Below are positions 29,061 to 40,394 of a stretch of DNA of 64,000 bases, one piece after another; position 1 is the stretch's first letter, and each line of letters opens with the position of its first letter. Position numbers and translations under genes: made by a program. Source of the DNA: Prorocentrum cordatum (lineage: Eukaryota > Sar > Dinophyceae > Prorocentrales > Prorocentraceae); assembly GCA_963575745.1 (NCBI GenBank), contig CAUYUJ010001447.1:303979-367978 (forward strand). The letters are read 5' to 3'. The notes beneath the pieces were generated by a model. It saw nothing but the letters and a program-made list of their open reading frames with translations. It had not been told where the DNA came from and made no database searches.

Positions 29061-32000
29061 CCCTGGCCAACGGTCGAGGTATTCGGATTGCTACATGGAA
29101 CTGTCATACCCTGTTCGGCGCGGTCTCTGGGGACCACGACACTCAGGTCAAGACCTTCGATCGACTGACTAACTATAGCTAGAGCAAACAATATCATTTG
29201 CTTACAAGAAACGCACGGCCATGAAGGGGATCGCGAGTCGTTGCGTACCGAGTTCCCTGGCTATGAATCTTTCTGTACGTTTTGCCCCGACAGTCATGCT
29301 GGCGGGAACGCGATCATGATCGCTCGCTCTCTTCTCGCTCTGCTTCCTCAACATCAACATGATGTGATTCTTTCTGGGCGTCTCCATGCCGTCACCATCC
29401 AGTCCGACTCTTTCTCGCTTACCATCTTGAACCTCCATCTCGACCCGAGCTGCCGCCACAGAGAGAAAATGCGGATTCTTCGCATGTGCGCCGATTTTGT
29501 GCACGCTGTCCAGGGCCTTCTTCTTTGTTGGAGACTTCAACTTTTGCGAGCTGGGCGAGGGTACCCAGCGAGTAGATGGCTCTGTGCAGATCAACAGCCC
29601 CGACTCCCTCGCCCACAAGTTCTGGTCGCTATTGCCTAACGTTATGGAATGCTATCAAGAGAATCCGTCCCACCACGCCACTCGGAATGGGAATGTGGTC
29701 AGTGTATCCAGGATCGACCGTATTTATACCAATATGTTCACTGGGGATCTCTTGGATTTGAAACCGACCTCTGGGACCTCCTGGAATATCTGTAAAGCCG
29801 ACCTCCCGAGTGACCACGCCCCGGTGTACCTGCATCTGAACGGAGGGGGAGACCGCGCTCGGGTCGTCGTCTCGTGGGTCTCTCGTCGCGCTCTTTATCC
29901 GATCCTGCTCGAAATGCTGATCAACGAGCACGGGGTATGCGAAGATAATCCGCCGTTAATGGTTGAAGAGCTCACGTGCCTTATGCACGAAGCAGGCCGC
30001 CTCGTCCAGCATCGCCTTTCCGAGCTCCCGCCCAGCTCCGCCGAGCAGCATTTGCAGTGGCCGTTCGCGGTGAATCGCGCCATGCGGAGCCACAAGATAA
30101 AAGCACGCTGAAGAAGGCTGTCAAGGCCATCCCCGTGTTGCTCAACTTTCTCGACCCTGGCTGTGGCGCATGGCACAGCCAGTCAGCCTTTCAAGAGTAT
30201 ATGGCCAAGATTGCTGCCGCTCGGTACCAAAAAGAATATGAGGAAATCGTCGGACATACCACGGACCCCCCCCCAGTTCTATGAGCATCGAGCTGCGCGT
30301 CTTCAGAGATTGGTATCGGCCTGGTCTCCGAAGAATCGAAGAATATTCCTCACGGGCATCGCGGATGCCGAGGGGAACGTTTTCCCGACTGCTGAGGCTG
30401 GGGCGCATGCTCTCGCCGCTCACTGGAGCCAAGTTCACGCTTCTGTGTCATCTCAAATCGCCGCGAGGGACCAGCTGGAGGAACATATTCAAAAAGTGAG
30501 GGAGGCTCAGATTTGGAGGCTCTCGGAGGAACAGTTTTACGGAGTTTTGGATCGGCTTCGCGATTCCGCCCCTGGCCCTGACGGGCTATGTTACTCTGCC
30601 TGGTCCAAAGGGACTTATTTGTTAGGTGGGCCGCCTGCGCCAATTGCCAGCATATCATGGATTTCGGCCAGGTTTCGGACGATTTCAACCTCAGCAACTC
30701 GGTCTTCCTCCCCGAAGGTTCCCTGGACTGCGACGGTTTCGAGCTCTGGAGGACCTCTGAAATGACCCGCCCCATCTCCTTCTCCAACTCGATCAACAAA
30801 ATTATCGCTGTCGCGATCAACTGCCGCCTGAAAGAGGTTTGCGTGGACGCCGCTATTTGGATCCAAAGGGGCTTCGTCAAACACCGTAACATGCGTGACA
30901 ATCTGACTGAGTTCGAGACACACATGGTCGTAGGAGCAGGTCTTTTGTGGCGACAGACTGCAGGCGCTATCCTGCTGGACATTAAGGCCGCCTTCCCCAG
31001 CTTATGCCATGACTGGATATTTTTCGTATTCGAGAAAATTAACTTTCCCGAGTTTGTGCTGAACGCAATACGGACGCTCTATGCCAATGTTACCACAACC
31101 ATTCTTCTGGTCGGGGTATCTCACTGCTCTTTTCGGATCCTCCGTGGGATAAAGCAAGGATGTCCACTCTCGGGAAGCGTGTTCGCCCTGGGGTTCGATC
31201 CGGTTTTGCGCTTGCTCTGTCTTCGGCTGCCCCGACCTGTCCATTTGCACGGTGCCTTCGCCGACGATGTTGCCTCCGCCGCCTTTAACATCTACACGGC
31301 CGTGCCCATTTTCATGAAAGTTATGATGATTGCGGGGCTCGCCGCTGGCCTCATCCCGAACCTCAAAAGAACGGTGATATTATTTTACCGCGACTTTAAC
31401 AGGGAGGAGGAGGAGGAGAGGAAATTCCAACGGCAGGGGATCAGAGTTCGGAGCTTCGGGATGTCCAAGTGTGCCAGGTATCTTGGTGTGATGTGTGGGA
31501 TCAAGGCCCAGGAGGAATCTTGGGCCGCCCCACTGGTCAAGTTCCGCGACCGCTGCCGCTTCATTAAGTGTTTGAAGCTAGGCCTGTCGATGTCTCTCGT
31601 GGCGTACAACCAGATTGCAGCCACTGTGCTCATGTACATCGCCCAGTTCTTTCCGCCCACGGCCGATTGCAGCTGGCAGGTGCATCTCGGGCTACAGTCG
31701 TTAACATGTGCTCCTCGGCACGCCCTGTCTGATCGCATGCTTCTGGGAATGAAGGCCCTCGGGGGAAAACTATCTCGGGCCGGGTCTCTCACGCACGAAG
31801 CTCGGGCCGCTGCATATCGTGCTTCCCTCGCCTCGTCGGTCTTTTTCGCTTGCATCGAGAATATTGAGGACGCGTTCGATGACCCCGAATGCCATCTGGA
31901 CGCTCATCTTCATCCCGTGTATACCAAGTCGTTCGTTTGAATGATGGCCCAGACCTATCGCGAGTTATCCAGAATCCCGTCCGCCCCCACCGTCTTCGAG

Positions 32001-32593
32001 CCCGGGCTTCAGATGAAAATGACCAAGCTTGTGCTCGCGCATCAACCCCTGGTTCCGTTTCCTGAGCTTATCCTGAGACGTCTCCAGTATTGGGCCTCGA
32101 GGTTTCCTGAAGCTGGCCAAGTTGGGGCTCCTGAAGCCCAACTGTGTTTCTCTCGGCTAAAAGTGGTCGGCCAACACATTGCTCCCTGCGTTCAACTCAG
32201 TCTGCTGCGCAGTATATGTAATGCTTGGAATACCTCTCGGAGATACCGCCAGGCCACGCTTGGATGCATATTCGGATGTCAGTGTATTGCTGGTGACCAG
32301 ATCGTGCATTACCTTGTCTGTCCAGCTCTTCTCGGAGTGATGCGTGCCAATCTGCCTAGGCTCCCACCATGGTGGGGGCGGAGGTGTTTGCTGGGCTCCT
32401 TCTTTTTTCTATGCCTCTCTCGTGTGATGAAATCGTCTCCATTGCCATTGCACACGACGTTCTTTTAAACACGTTTAATAAGCTCAGGTCCGAGGGGGCC
32501 CAAAGCACATCGCGAGCCATTCGGCTTGCTGCAGGCCGGTTCCGCCTTATCTGCCGACGGGATGCCAGGGCGCGGGCCTTGGCGCGGCGATAG
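29061..32593 (+). pseudogene. LINE 1 ORF2: APE endonuclease and reverse transcriptase, frame-broken
   Basis: Endonuclease motifs in order: RIATWNCHTL (29,080), NIICLQETHGHE (29,187, catalytic Glu), FVGDFNF (29,525), SRIDRIY (29,710) and SDHAPV (29,808). RT motifs: APGPDG (30,568), RPISFSNSINK (30,768), ILLDIKAAF (30,969, catalytic Asp), GIKQGCPLSGSVF (31,150) and FADDVA (31,258, catalytic Asp pair). The C-terminal part has CIFGC...HYLVCP (32,267-32,320), a CCHC-like knuckle, and ends at TAG 32,593. Breaks: frame changes near 29,180, 29,520, 30,095, 30,268 (in a C run), 30,610 and 32,375, and an in-frame TGA at 31,938. Some could be sequencing errors at homopolymers; the number argues for decay. 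Confidence 0.9.
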
Positions 32594-32640
32594 GGCATCT
32601 AGCGATGTGGGCGCCTCGGATGACCTGCCAGATGGGATCG

Positions 32641-32965
32641 GGTCCTCCCTCTTCCTCCTCCTCCCCTTCCTCCTCCTCCTCTCCCTCCTCCTCCTCTCCC
32701 CCCCTCCTCTTCTTCCTCCCCTCCTCCTCCTCCTCCCCCTCCCCCCCCTCCTCCTCCTCCTCCCTTCCTCTCCTCCTCTCCCTCCTCCTCCTCCTCTCCT
32801 CCCTCCCCCTCCCTCCCCCTCCTGCCCCCCTCCTCCTCCTTCTCTCTCCTCCTCCTCCTCCTCCTCCTCCTCCTCCCCCTCCTCCTCCTTCTCCTCCACC
32901 CCTTCCTCCTGCTCTTCCTCCTCCTCCTCCTCCTCCCTTCCTCCTCCTTTTCCTCCTCCTCCTGC
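32641..32965. repeat. (CCT)n polypyrimidine tract after LINE 1
   Basis: About 325 bp of CCT and CCCCTCC repeats beginning about 45 bp after the ORF2 stop. Together with 27,241-27,627 it brackets the LINE. Confidence 0.95.
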
Positions 32966-33212
32966 CGTCGCCGCCCTTTTTCTTGCTCTGGGCAGGGGGT
33001 GGCGGTTTGGGGGCCTCTCCAGGGAAGACGTTGCGATTCCAGCGAAACGCTTGTTCTGCGTTATGGGTTGTTCCTCTCCTGTGGGCCAGAATCCCAGGAT
33101 GTCTCAGGTCAGATGCTTGTTTTACGTATGTTCTGTATGGGTATATGTATTCGGGGAGCGCTTTTCGCGTCTCCGCCCCCAACCCTCCCCCACGCCTCGA
33201 GGCGGGCCGACG
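32966..33212. repeat. Diverged satellite fragment
   Basis: GCGAAACGCTTGTTCTGCG, TTCCTCTCCTGTGGGCCAGA and AGGATGTCTCAGGTC resemble the 75-bp family and the stretch near 5,940. A stray satellite piece far from the main block. Confidence 0.6.
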
Positions 33213-33520
<308 letters not shown>

Positions 33521-33659
33521 CTCAGCTCGACTGCGGCGTGGACCGGCGAGCCCGCGCGGCCCAAGCCGCGCGTCTGGCGTCTGGCCTGCCTTCAGGGGCG
33601 GGACGCTGCCGATGGTATTGCGTCGCGGTCCTCCTCGGCCTCCGCGCTCCTCCCGCCCT

Positions 33660-34165
33660 CGCTCTCTCGCCACCTCCTCCTCCTGCTCCTCCTCCTCCTC
33701 CTCCTCCTCCTCCTCCTTCTCCTCCTCCTCCTCCTCCTCCTCCTCCTCCTCCCTCCCCCTTCTCCCCCTCCTCTCCCCCTCCTCCTCCCCCCCCCCCTCC
33801 TCCTCCTCCTCCTCCTCTTCCTCCTCCTCCTCCTCCTCCTCCTTCTCCTCCCCTCCTCCTCCTCCTCCTCCCTCCTCCTCCTCCTCCTCCTCCCTCCTCC
33901 TCCTCCTCCTCTCCTCCTCCTCCTCCTCCTCTCCTCCTCCTCCTCCTCCCTCCTCTCTCCTCCTCCTCCTCCTCCTCCTCCTCCTCCTCCTCCTCCTCCT
34001 CCTCCTCCTCCTCCTCCTCCTCCCCCTCCTGCTCCTCATGCAATCGGCGCTTTGCTCCTCCTGCTCCTCTCGCAATCCTCCTCGGCCTCGCTCCCTCGCC
34101 TCCTCCTCCTCCTCCTTTCTGACGTTCGGCCAGCTGGAGGCGGCAGCCTGGAGCGTGAATGAGTG
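33660..34165. repeat. (CCT)n tract with one copy of the 50-bp unit
   Basis: CCT repeats to about 34,040, an AATCGGCGCTTTGCTCC interruption, then the GGCCAGCTGGAGGCGGCAGC unit (34,126-34,165) also found in the 25.6-26.6 kb tract. Confidence 0.9.
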
Positions 34166-34734
34166 CATCAAGACATAAGCCGACCGAGCGCTGCGATAAG
34201 AGCAATTTTACGCCTGGCTGGCGTGGCGGGTACGTGGGCATGGCAAAGAGGCACAGAAAAGAATGGGGCCCCGAGGGGCGCAGAGTAAGCGTCAGCCAGG
34301 CGGTGCGCGGGGAGGAGGGGCCGAGCGAACGATAACCTCTTCATGCAGTCGGCCCGTATCATAAGGATGCGTGATGAGGATGCAGGGGCCTTGTACGCCC
34401 ATTTCGAAGTTTCTCGAGCAGGGTGCGGCCAACGAAGGTGGCCAAGGATGGGCCGAGGAGGTGAGGATGCAAGGGTACCCTTGAGAAAGTCGCTCATCCT
34501 TGAGGTGCGGGTCGACTGTACTAATCCTTTCCACTCTTCCTCTCCCGCTTTCTCACCACTCCTCCCCCATGCTCCTCGTTTTCTTCCTCATCTCCTCCCT
34601 TCTCCCCCCTTCTTCATCGCTTCCTCGTCACCGTGTTTGGCGCCGTGGTCGTCGTCGTCCTCCTCCTCCTCCAGCTGCCATCTGGGTTTAAGAGATTGTC
34701 AGGGCAGCCTCACAAAACCACCCAGCTATTACAC
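34166..34734. other. Unassigned spacer
   Basis: No recognised repeat apart from a short pyrimidine-rich stretch (34,530-34,670). No convincing frame. Confidence 0.4.
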
Positions 34735-37700
34735 AGTATGTGGTGAAACTCAGCTGGGCGGAGGCCCGCATGGCAGCGACGGTATGGACGGCCTCGCTTG
34801 CACTGCTACTATTCGAGCCACTCACGGCGAAGCCCGACAGACAGCAGGAGATCTTCGAGGCAGCAGCCAATTTCGACCTGATAGTTTTGACGTGCACGCA
34901 AAGACTACGACGCGAACCGCATCCAGAACAAAGAAAGATCAGCGACACGAGGGTCATCGACGCGAGGTGGCGAACGGGGGAGCTGACCAACCGCAGCACC
35001 GGCATCATGCAAGCTGAAAGGGGGCACGTATGTTAGACATTCACGAACCGCCAACTGAACTCCGAGGACATGGACTAGCGCTGCAACTACTTCATCACGA
35101 CACCAGGGTCACGGTTATAGGATACTATTGCCCGCCACAGCCAAAGACAACGGCCGACCGCAAACAGTACTTCGCGACCATCGCCAGGCTTTTCAAGTGG
35201 ATGGGCGACGCCGCGAAAAACACAGCGAAGGATTGGATATTATTCACAGCAGGGTACCGCGGCGACGGCGTTTGCATCAGCCACAAGAGCGAGTTACCCA
35301 ATTCGCTAGCCTTGGGACCAGGACGAGCCAAGGAAGGACTACCAGGGGGTGCGGGATAGTCGGCGAGACAATACGCAAAACGACACAAGCTGACGGTGAC
35401 CAACACTAAAGGAACGTGGCGCCCCACCTTCTTCGGCGAGAAGCACGCGAGCTGCATCCATCACATCATGGCACTCAAAGACCTGATAAGACATATGATA
35501 ACACAGGGACCACTATTATGGATGGGTACGAGACTACAACACATTCCGAGCAGGCATCACCGAGACCACGTTCCAGTACCAGTCACTTCGCGGATTCCAC
35601 TGAGGCAAAGAGTACGACATGTTGTTGCGCCAGCGCGATGGGGTAGGGACTTACTGGTGCAAGCTGCACGTAATGGGCATCGGCGGGATGAGTGTTACGC
35701 AGGATCTTGAGACCAAGGTCGATAACTTCGACGCGCGCGGATCAGCTATTCCAGGTCATCAGCGGAATGATCATAGAGACAAAGCAAGTATACTATGGAC
35801 AGTCACAAGCACCACATAACATACCTGAATACGGAGCACTCCGAGACCGATGAATGGCATTACATCGGCGGCGACGAGACCTGCCCGAATTACCACGACA
35901 ACGGGGAAAAGTATTGCTCATTGTGAGCACAGAGATCAAGTGCGAAGGGATCACGGTGCACGCGGGATACCAGGCCATATGGGGGCGAGAGAATCGAGGG
36001 GTTGTACGAAGCATGGGAACGGCGGGGCCTTGCAGGTGGGAGATGTGGACCACGGAGGCGAGGCTACTGGATCAGCGTGACGGCGAGCACTAGTAAGCAA
36101 GAGTGGGTGTAGTTTTGGCAGCTACCAGGGGGGCATGGCGGAACGGGGGGCACGGGGCAAAACGCCGCGGAGTTAGAGCTGATCCCAGACGCAGCAGAGG
36201 AGCAGGACTATTGCGAGAACGATCTGGAGGAGATGGTAGACCAGGGCTTGGAACGCGCGATCAATAGTCGCAAGGGGGCGAGGCTGCGCAGAGCTTCGCC
36301 CCCGACGGCAGTGCCCTCAGTGCTACGGTGACTACTTTTGTGTCCAGCGGGAAGCAGGCCGCAGCGACGCCGCGGCCTAAGGGCCCCAAGAGAAGATCAA
36401 GCACCAGAGCAATTCACTGAGCTATTCAGGGCTTCGCTGGCAGCGATGCGCAGTGGGAATGCCAGTGCGATGGCATCCAAGCGCGGCGACAGCAGTTAAG
36501 AAGAACAGTCGACCAGGTCGAGCAGGGCAACAATTATCTACCGCATCATGGGCTCACTCGGTAAGGCGCACTTATCGGGCTGCCTGCGCAGGCGGGGGGG
36601 GCCCGGGCGCGCGCCGGCCAGGACTGCGGCTTTACACGAGGACGAAGGCGAGAGGGAGCTATACTTGCAATGGCAATGGTGGAATACGGGGCCCGACGTG
36701 CAGGCAGGATCTTCGTCTCTTCCATGAAGGACAGGTCGAACGCTTTCGCCAGCTGCGCGCGGGGCGCCATGGGCGAGTGTAAGGACAAGATCATGCCAGA
36801 TACTATGACGGAAATCGGACAGCAGCGTTCGGAGGGGGCCGCGTTCAACGTGCCGTGCCGAGATCAAAGCGAAGGAGTTTGCATCGCGCCGCGTTGTGGA
36901 GGGCCCATTCGGAACCCGTGCGTGGCGAAGAATTTCGCGGTAAGTTCGACCCCGAGCAGGCGGCGATGGGTGCGGGGCTGCAGTCGAGAACTACCATCTG
37001 ATCGACTACTGTGCGGCATGAGCGAGCTCTTCCAGCGCCTAGTCTACCTCGGCCTCGGGATGTACGCGGGCGACCCGCGCGAACTCATCTTGGGAAGGGG
37101 CGCTCGCTGATGCGCGAGAAATGGTCGAGCAAGCGTGCGAAGTGGATGCTATGTTGAACGCGAGGCTCGAGGACATCGGCGTGAAACAGACCCAGGACAA
37201 GCAGGGGCATATCGTGAATTGCCAGGGGCATGCATCGGCTGAAGCACGCAGGGTCTGGAAGAGCAGCGACGAGTGCAAGATGCCGGGTGAAGTGCTGCTG
37301 GCGGCGAGACACTTGGGGGCCCGGGTCAGCCCCGACCACAGCTACGGGGCGGAGCTCAACGAGCGCATCGCGGCCATGGAGAGGAGCAACTACGAGTGCG
37401 GGGCTTTCTGGAGCAGAGCGAACATGCCGTGCAGATGGAAACGGGCGGTATTGTTTTGCAGAGCTATCAACGCTGGGTTGTCTTGCGTAGAGTGTTTCTT
37501 GCCGGCGCCGAACGAGTGTCAACTATTGCAGAGCGCGATGGGGGCGCTATTGCGACGGGCAATGAGAGGCGGGGCGGCGACATGCAGAGAGGGCGTCAGC
37601 GTGAGGAGCACGAGCGCACTTGAAGTCGTTCGCCACTGGCAAATATTGCCACCAAAGGAGGAAGCACCAGTGCGACGGATCGGATGGTTCAAACATGTGC

Positions 37701-37830
37701 GTCGATTCCCCAACAACCGCAAACAGTTGATCGTTGCGTTATTCGGGCGAGTTGACTTCGAAGAGGACGAAGACGACGGGAGTGCCGACGCGGTTCAGTG
37801 CGAGGCGAACCCATGGGCTAACCTCCTCTT
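34735..37830 (+). pseudogene. LINE 2: endonuclease-RT retrotransposon relic
   Basis: Strongly decayed, read in all three frames. Endonuclease traces: FDLIVLT (34,875), RGHGLALQLLHHDTRVTVIG (35,060-35,120), YYCPPQPKTTADR, then DWILFTAGYRGDG (35,235, where active elements have GDxNG), ASCIHHIM (35,450) and RDHVPV (35,560). RT traces: MKDRSNAF (36,725, motif A), GMYAGDPREL (37,060, degenerate YADD), and a long open C-terminal region (37,121-37,906) with AARHLGARVSPDHSYGAELN and RRIGWFKHV, a thumb/C-terminal region typical of dinoflagellate LINEs. Different type from LINE 1: no ORF1 and another C-terminus. Confidence 0.75.
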
Positions 37831-38147
37831 TTCTGCTCTTCCATCAGGTCGGTGGGCAACCCCTCCCTGCGCGCGATCACCCGCGCAAGGACGGAGCTGC
37901 GCCTGACGCTTCCCCTGCCGAGTGGAGATTTTGGCCGGCGTGGCCGTTGTTAAACAAGCATCGCGTCTGAAAGCCCGTAGGAAGAATTGGCTTGAAGCGA
38001 AAAGCGCACGACGGCTCTGGATTCCGTTATGGGCGGCGGGGGGCGAGGGTGGCAGAGGGGGGGGGCGAGGGTGGCAGAGGGAGGGTCCAGTGTCGATGAG
38101 CTGCCCTCCCCACTGAGGGGGGGCCCACCGTGCCACGAGTTTCCTCC
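37831..38147. other. Spacer with a 21-bp duplication
   Basis: 38,037-38,085 has two copies of GGGGCGAGGGTGGCAGAGGG. Otherwise unassigned. Confidence 0.5.
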
Positions 38148-38895
38148 TCCACAATTACTCAATATGAAAATACTCCCCCTCTTCCCCTGATGGCGTCCGG
38201 GTGATGGCCGCGCATTCTCCGCGTATTGTTTCTTTACACACAGGATGCCCGGGAAATCTCGGGAAACGACTCTCGCTGAGGCGCCGGCGTCATTTTCGGG
38301 CCGAACGCCCCCCGCGCAATGTTTTTTTACACACAGGATTCCCGGGAAACGGGTTTTCGCTTGCTTAAAAAAATGATGCTCTCGCTGAGGCGCTGGCCTC
38401 ATTTCTGCTCCCGAATCGTTCCGAATCGTGCTCCCGCTGCAGCGTGGGCCTCATTTTCGGATCGGTGTTTGGCCTCCGTCGTTCAGGATGGCGTTCTCGC
38501 CCCAGCGCGGGCCTCTTTCTCGCGCGCCCATCCGCCCGCCACCACCGCGCCGCACCACCCACCACCACCACCACCACCACCACCACCACCACCACCACCA
38601 CCACCACCACCACCACCACCACCACCACCACCACCACCACCATCACCACCAGCACCAACACCACCACCAGCACGAGCACCAGCACCAGCACCAGCACCAG
38701 CAGCAGCAGCACCACCACCACCACCACAACCACGCACACACGCACGCACGCACGCACGTGCACCACCACCCACTACGCACGCGCGCGCGGAGCCACAGGT
38801 CCGCTACGACACGCGTCCGCGGATAGAGAAAATCAGCGCCATGGTAAGGGATGGGAGGGAGGGGTAGGACGTCAGATATGACGCGAGCGCACCTA
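38148..38895. repeat. Dispersed segment shared with 4,493-5,040
   Basis: Same blocks as the 5-kb copy in the same order: ACAATTACTCAATATGAAAA, CGTATTGTTTCTTTACAC, TCGCTGAGGCGCTGGCCTCA, CCGAATCGTGCTCCCGCTGC, then GCCATGGTAAGGGATGGGAG at 38,839. Here a CAC microsatellite is inserted between blocks. Confidence 0.8.
38553..38765. repeat. (CAC)n microsatellite with CAG and CACG variants
   Basis: About 90 bp of perfect CAC, then ACCAGCACC and CGCACGCACG variants. Absent from the paralogous segment at 5 kb. Confidence 0.95.
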
Positions 38896-39115
38896 GCTTG
38901 TCCTCCCCCCTCCTCCTCCTTCTCCTTTTCCTCCTCCTCCCTCCCTCGCTCTGTTCGTTTCCTCTTCCCTTGGCCTCTCCCTTCGCTTCCCATCTCCTTT
39001 GCACTCCACGCGTCCCTCCCTCCTGTCTCCCCTCTTCCCCTCTTCCCCTCTTCCCCTCCGCGTCTTCTCCTCAGCTCCTCCTCCTCCTCCTCCTCCTCGT
39101 CCTCCTTCATTCCTT
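38896..39115. repeat. Polypyrimidine tract
   Basis: CTCCTCCTTCTCC and CTCTTCCCCTCTTCCCC repeats after the GCGAGCGCACCTAGCTT block, the position of the C-rich minisatellite in the 5-kb copy. Confidence 0.88.
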
Positions 39116-39172
39116 TTCCATCTACACACATATATATATATGTATGTATGTATCTATATATATATATCCATC
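39116..39172. repeat. TATG/TA microsatellite
   Basis: ACACATATATATATATGTAT and GTATCTATATATATATAT. A second TA/TATG tract lies at 39,768-39,868. Confidence 0.9.
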
Positions 39173-39219
39173 TAACTCCTCCCTGTCGCACCACGAGGCT
39201 GGTCGAAAGGGCGGGCCCG

Positions 39220-39767
39220 TTGACGGCGGGCCGTTTTCAAATGTGGCTCTCGCCATTTTAACTGTTTGCAAAAAATTCACAGGTTGAGGGCGGGCCGTTT
39301 TCAACATGTAGCTCCCGCCTTAGCCTTAGTGCCGCGTACATTCGTTTCAAACATTTGCAAGGGATTCACGGTTCCAGGGCGATTCGATTTTAAATGTGGA
39401 GATCGCCTTAGCGCCGCGCGCGTTCGTTGAACAATTTCGCAAGAGCTTCACGGAGTGAGGGCGGTATTTTTTGAATTTGTGGCTCTCGCTTAGCGCCGCG
39501 CGCATTCGTTTCAAGCATGTGCAGGAGTTTCTTTGATTCTCATGGTTAACGTACCAACTACGGTGATTTGGAGCGGTTCAGGATTGCCTGGGCGAAGCAG
39601 CTACATTGATTCAGGACTGCCAATACGTAACAGTCAGTTTAATCCGTGGCGTTGAATTCCTCAGATGGGTGTTTTGGCACGCTTAAGGCTGCTTACACGG
39701 TTATTCCCCAACGGAGCAATTCCCTCAGTGGGAATGATTTTTTTACGAAGAGGGATCTTGGAAGCAT
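39220..39767. repeat. 90-bp tandem repeat plus flank, duplicated at 54,085-54,690
   Basis: 39,225-39,535 holds about four copies of GGCGGGCCGTTTTCAAATGTGGCTCTCGCC...GCGCCGCGCGCGTTCGTTT-type repeat. The right flank (TTTTGGCACGCTTAAGGCTG, CAATTCCCTCAGTGGGAATG, AGAGGGATCTTGGAAG) matches the 54-kb copy in order. A segmental duplication of a tandem array with its flank. Confidence 0.8.
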
Positions 39768-39787
39768 GGTGTGTATATATATATATG

Positions 39788-39866
<79 letters not shown>

Positions 39867-39867
39867 A
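39768..39867. repeat. TATG/TA/TG microsatellite
   Basis: GTATGTATGTATGTATGTAT, then ATATATATATATATATATAT and a short TG run. It directly precedes the 43-bp motif TTGTAATGGCCTCCAGCC. Confidence 0.95.
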
Positions 39868-40394
39868 TTGTAATGGCCTCCAGCCAGTGCCGCCGATCCG
39901 GGGGGTTCCGGATTCGGTGATCTTCGCGGCTTTGTGGCCTCCTCTCTCCTCGATTCTTGTGGTCCTCTTTCTTCTCCTCTGGGGGGGTGCCTGGGGCGGT
40001 CCCGGGGGGGGGTCCGGGGAGGGTTCCGAGGGGAGCGTCCTGGGGGCGGTAGCGGCTAGATCTGACAGGGGGTCCTTGGTACCCCCCGAAACATCTTGGG
40101 GATGCGCAAATCATCAAGAAAACGCCAGATGGGGGACCACCCCCCCGCCCCCCTTCCCCCCTTCCCAGGGGGGTCCAGAGGCGCAGATCATGAAGAAAAC
40201 GCAAGATGGAGGACCGGCCCCCCCCTCCCTCCCTTCCCGGCAGAGCCACCCTGGCGACCCCCCCGAGCAAAACTGAAATTCTTGCTTAGGCTCAGAGCTG
40301 AAGCTCTTGCTGAGGCTTCTTGTAGTTCATACGCCGGATCGGTGGATTTCAGCATCGCCCATGAGTCTGGATGGAACCAGCGGCTGGAACAAGT
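39868..40394. repeat. 43-bp motif, 80-bp duplication and dispersed module
   Basis: 39,870-39,915 is the 43-bp motif of 3,723. 40,100-40,235 contains two copies of a block with AATCATCAAGAAAACGCCAGATGGGGGACC / ATCATGAAGAAAACGCAAGATGGAGGACC. 40,262-40,350 is the module shared with 5,411-5,510. Confidence 0.7.

Larger units (their letters stand above)
27628..32640 (+). mobile_element. LINE 1: two-ORF non-LTR retrotransposon, near full length, leader at 5' end
   Basis: Order: spliced-leader relic, 138-nt 5' UTR, ORF1 (27,803-28,888), 170-nt spacer, ORF2 with APE-type endonuclease, RT and C-terminal zinc-knuckle-like region (29,061-32,593). CCT tracts lie on both sides (ending 27,627; starting about 32,640), and there is no poly-A. 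ORF1 is intact; ORF2 carries several frameshifts and one stop, so this copy is not autonomous. The architecture resembles L1-like elements. Confidence 0.9.
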
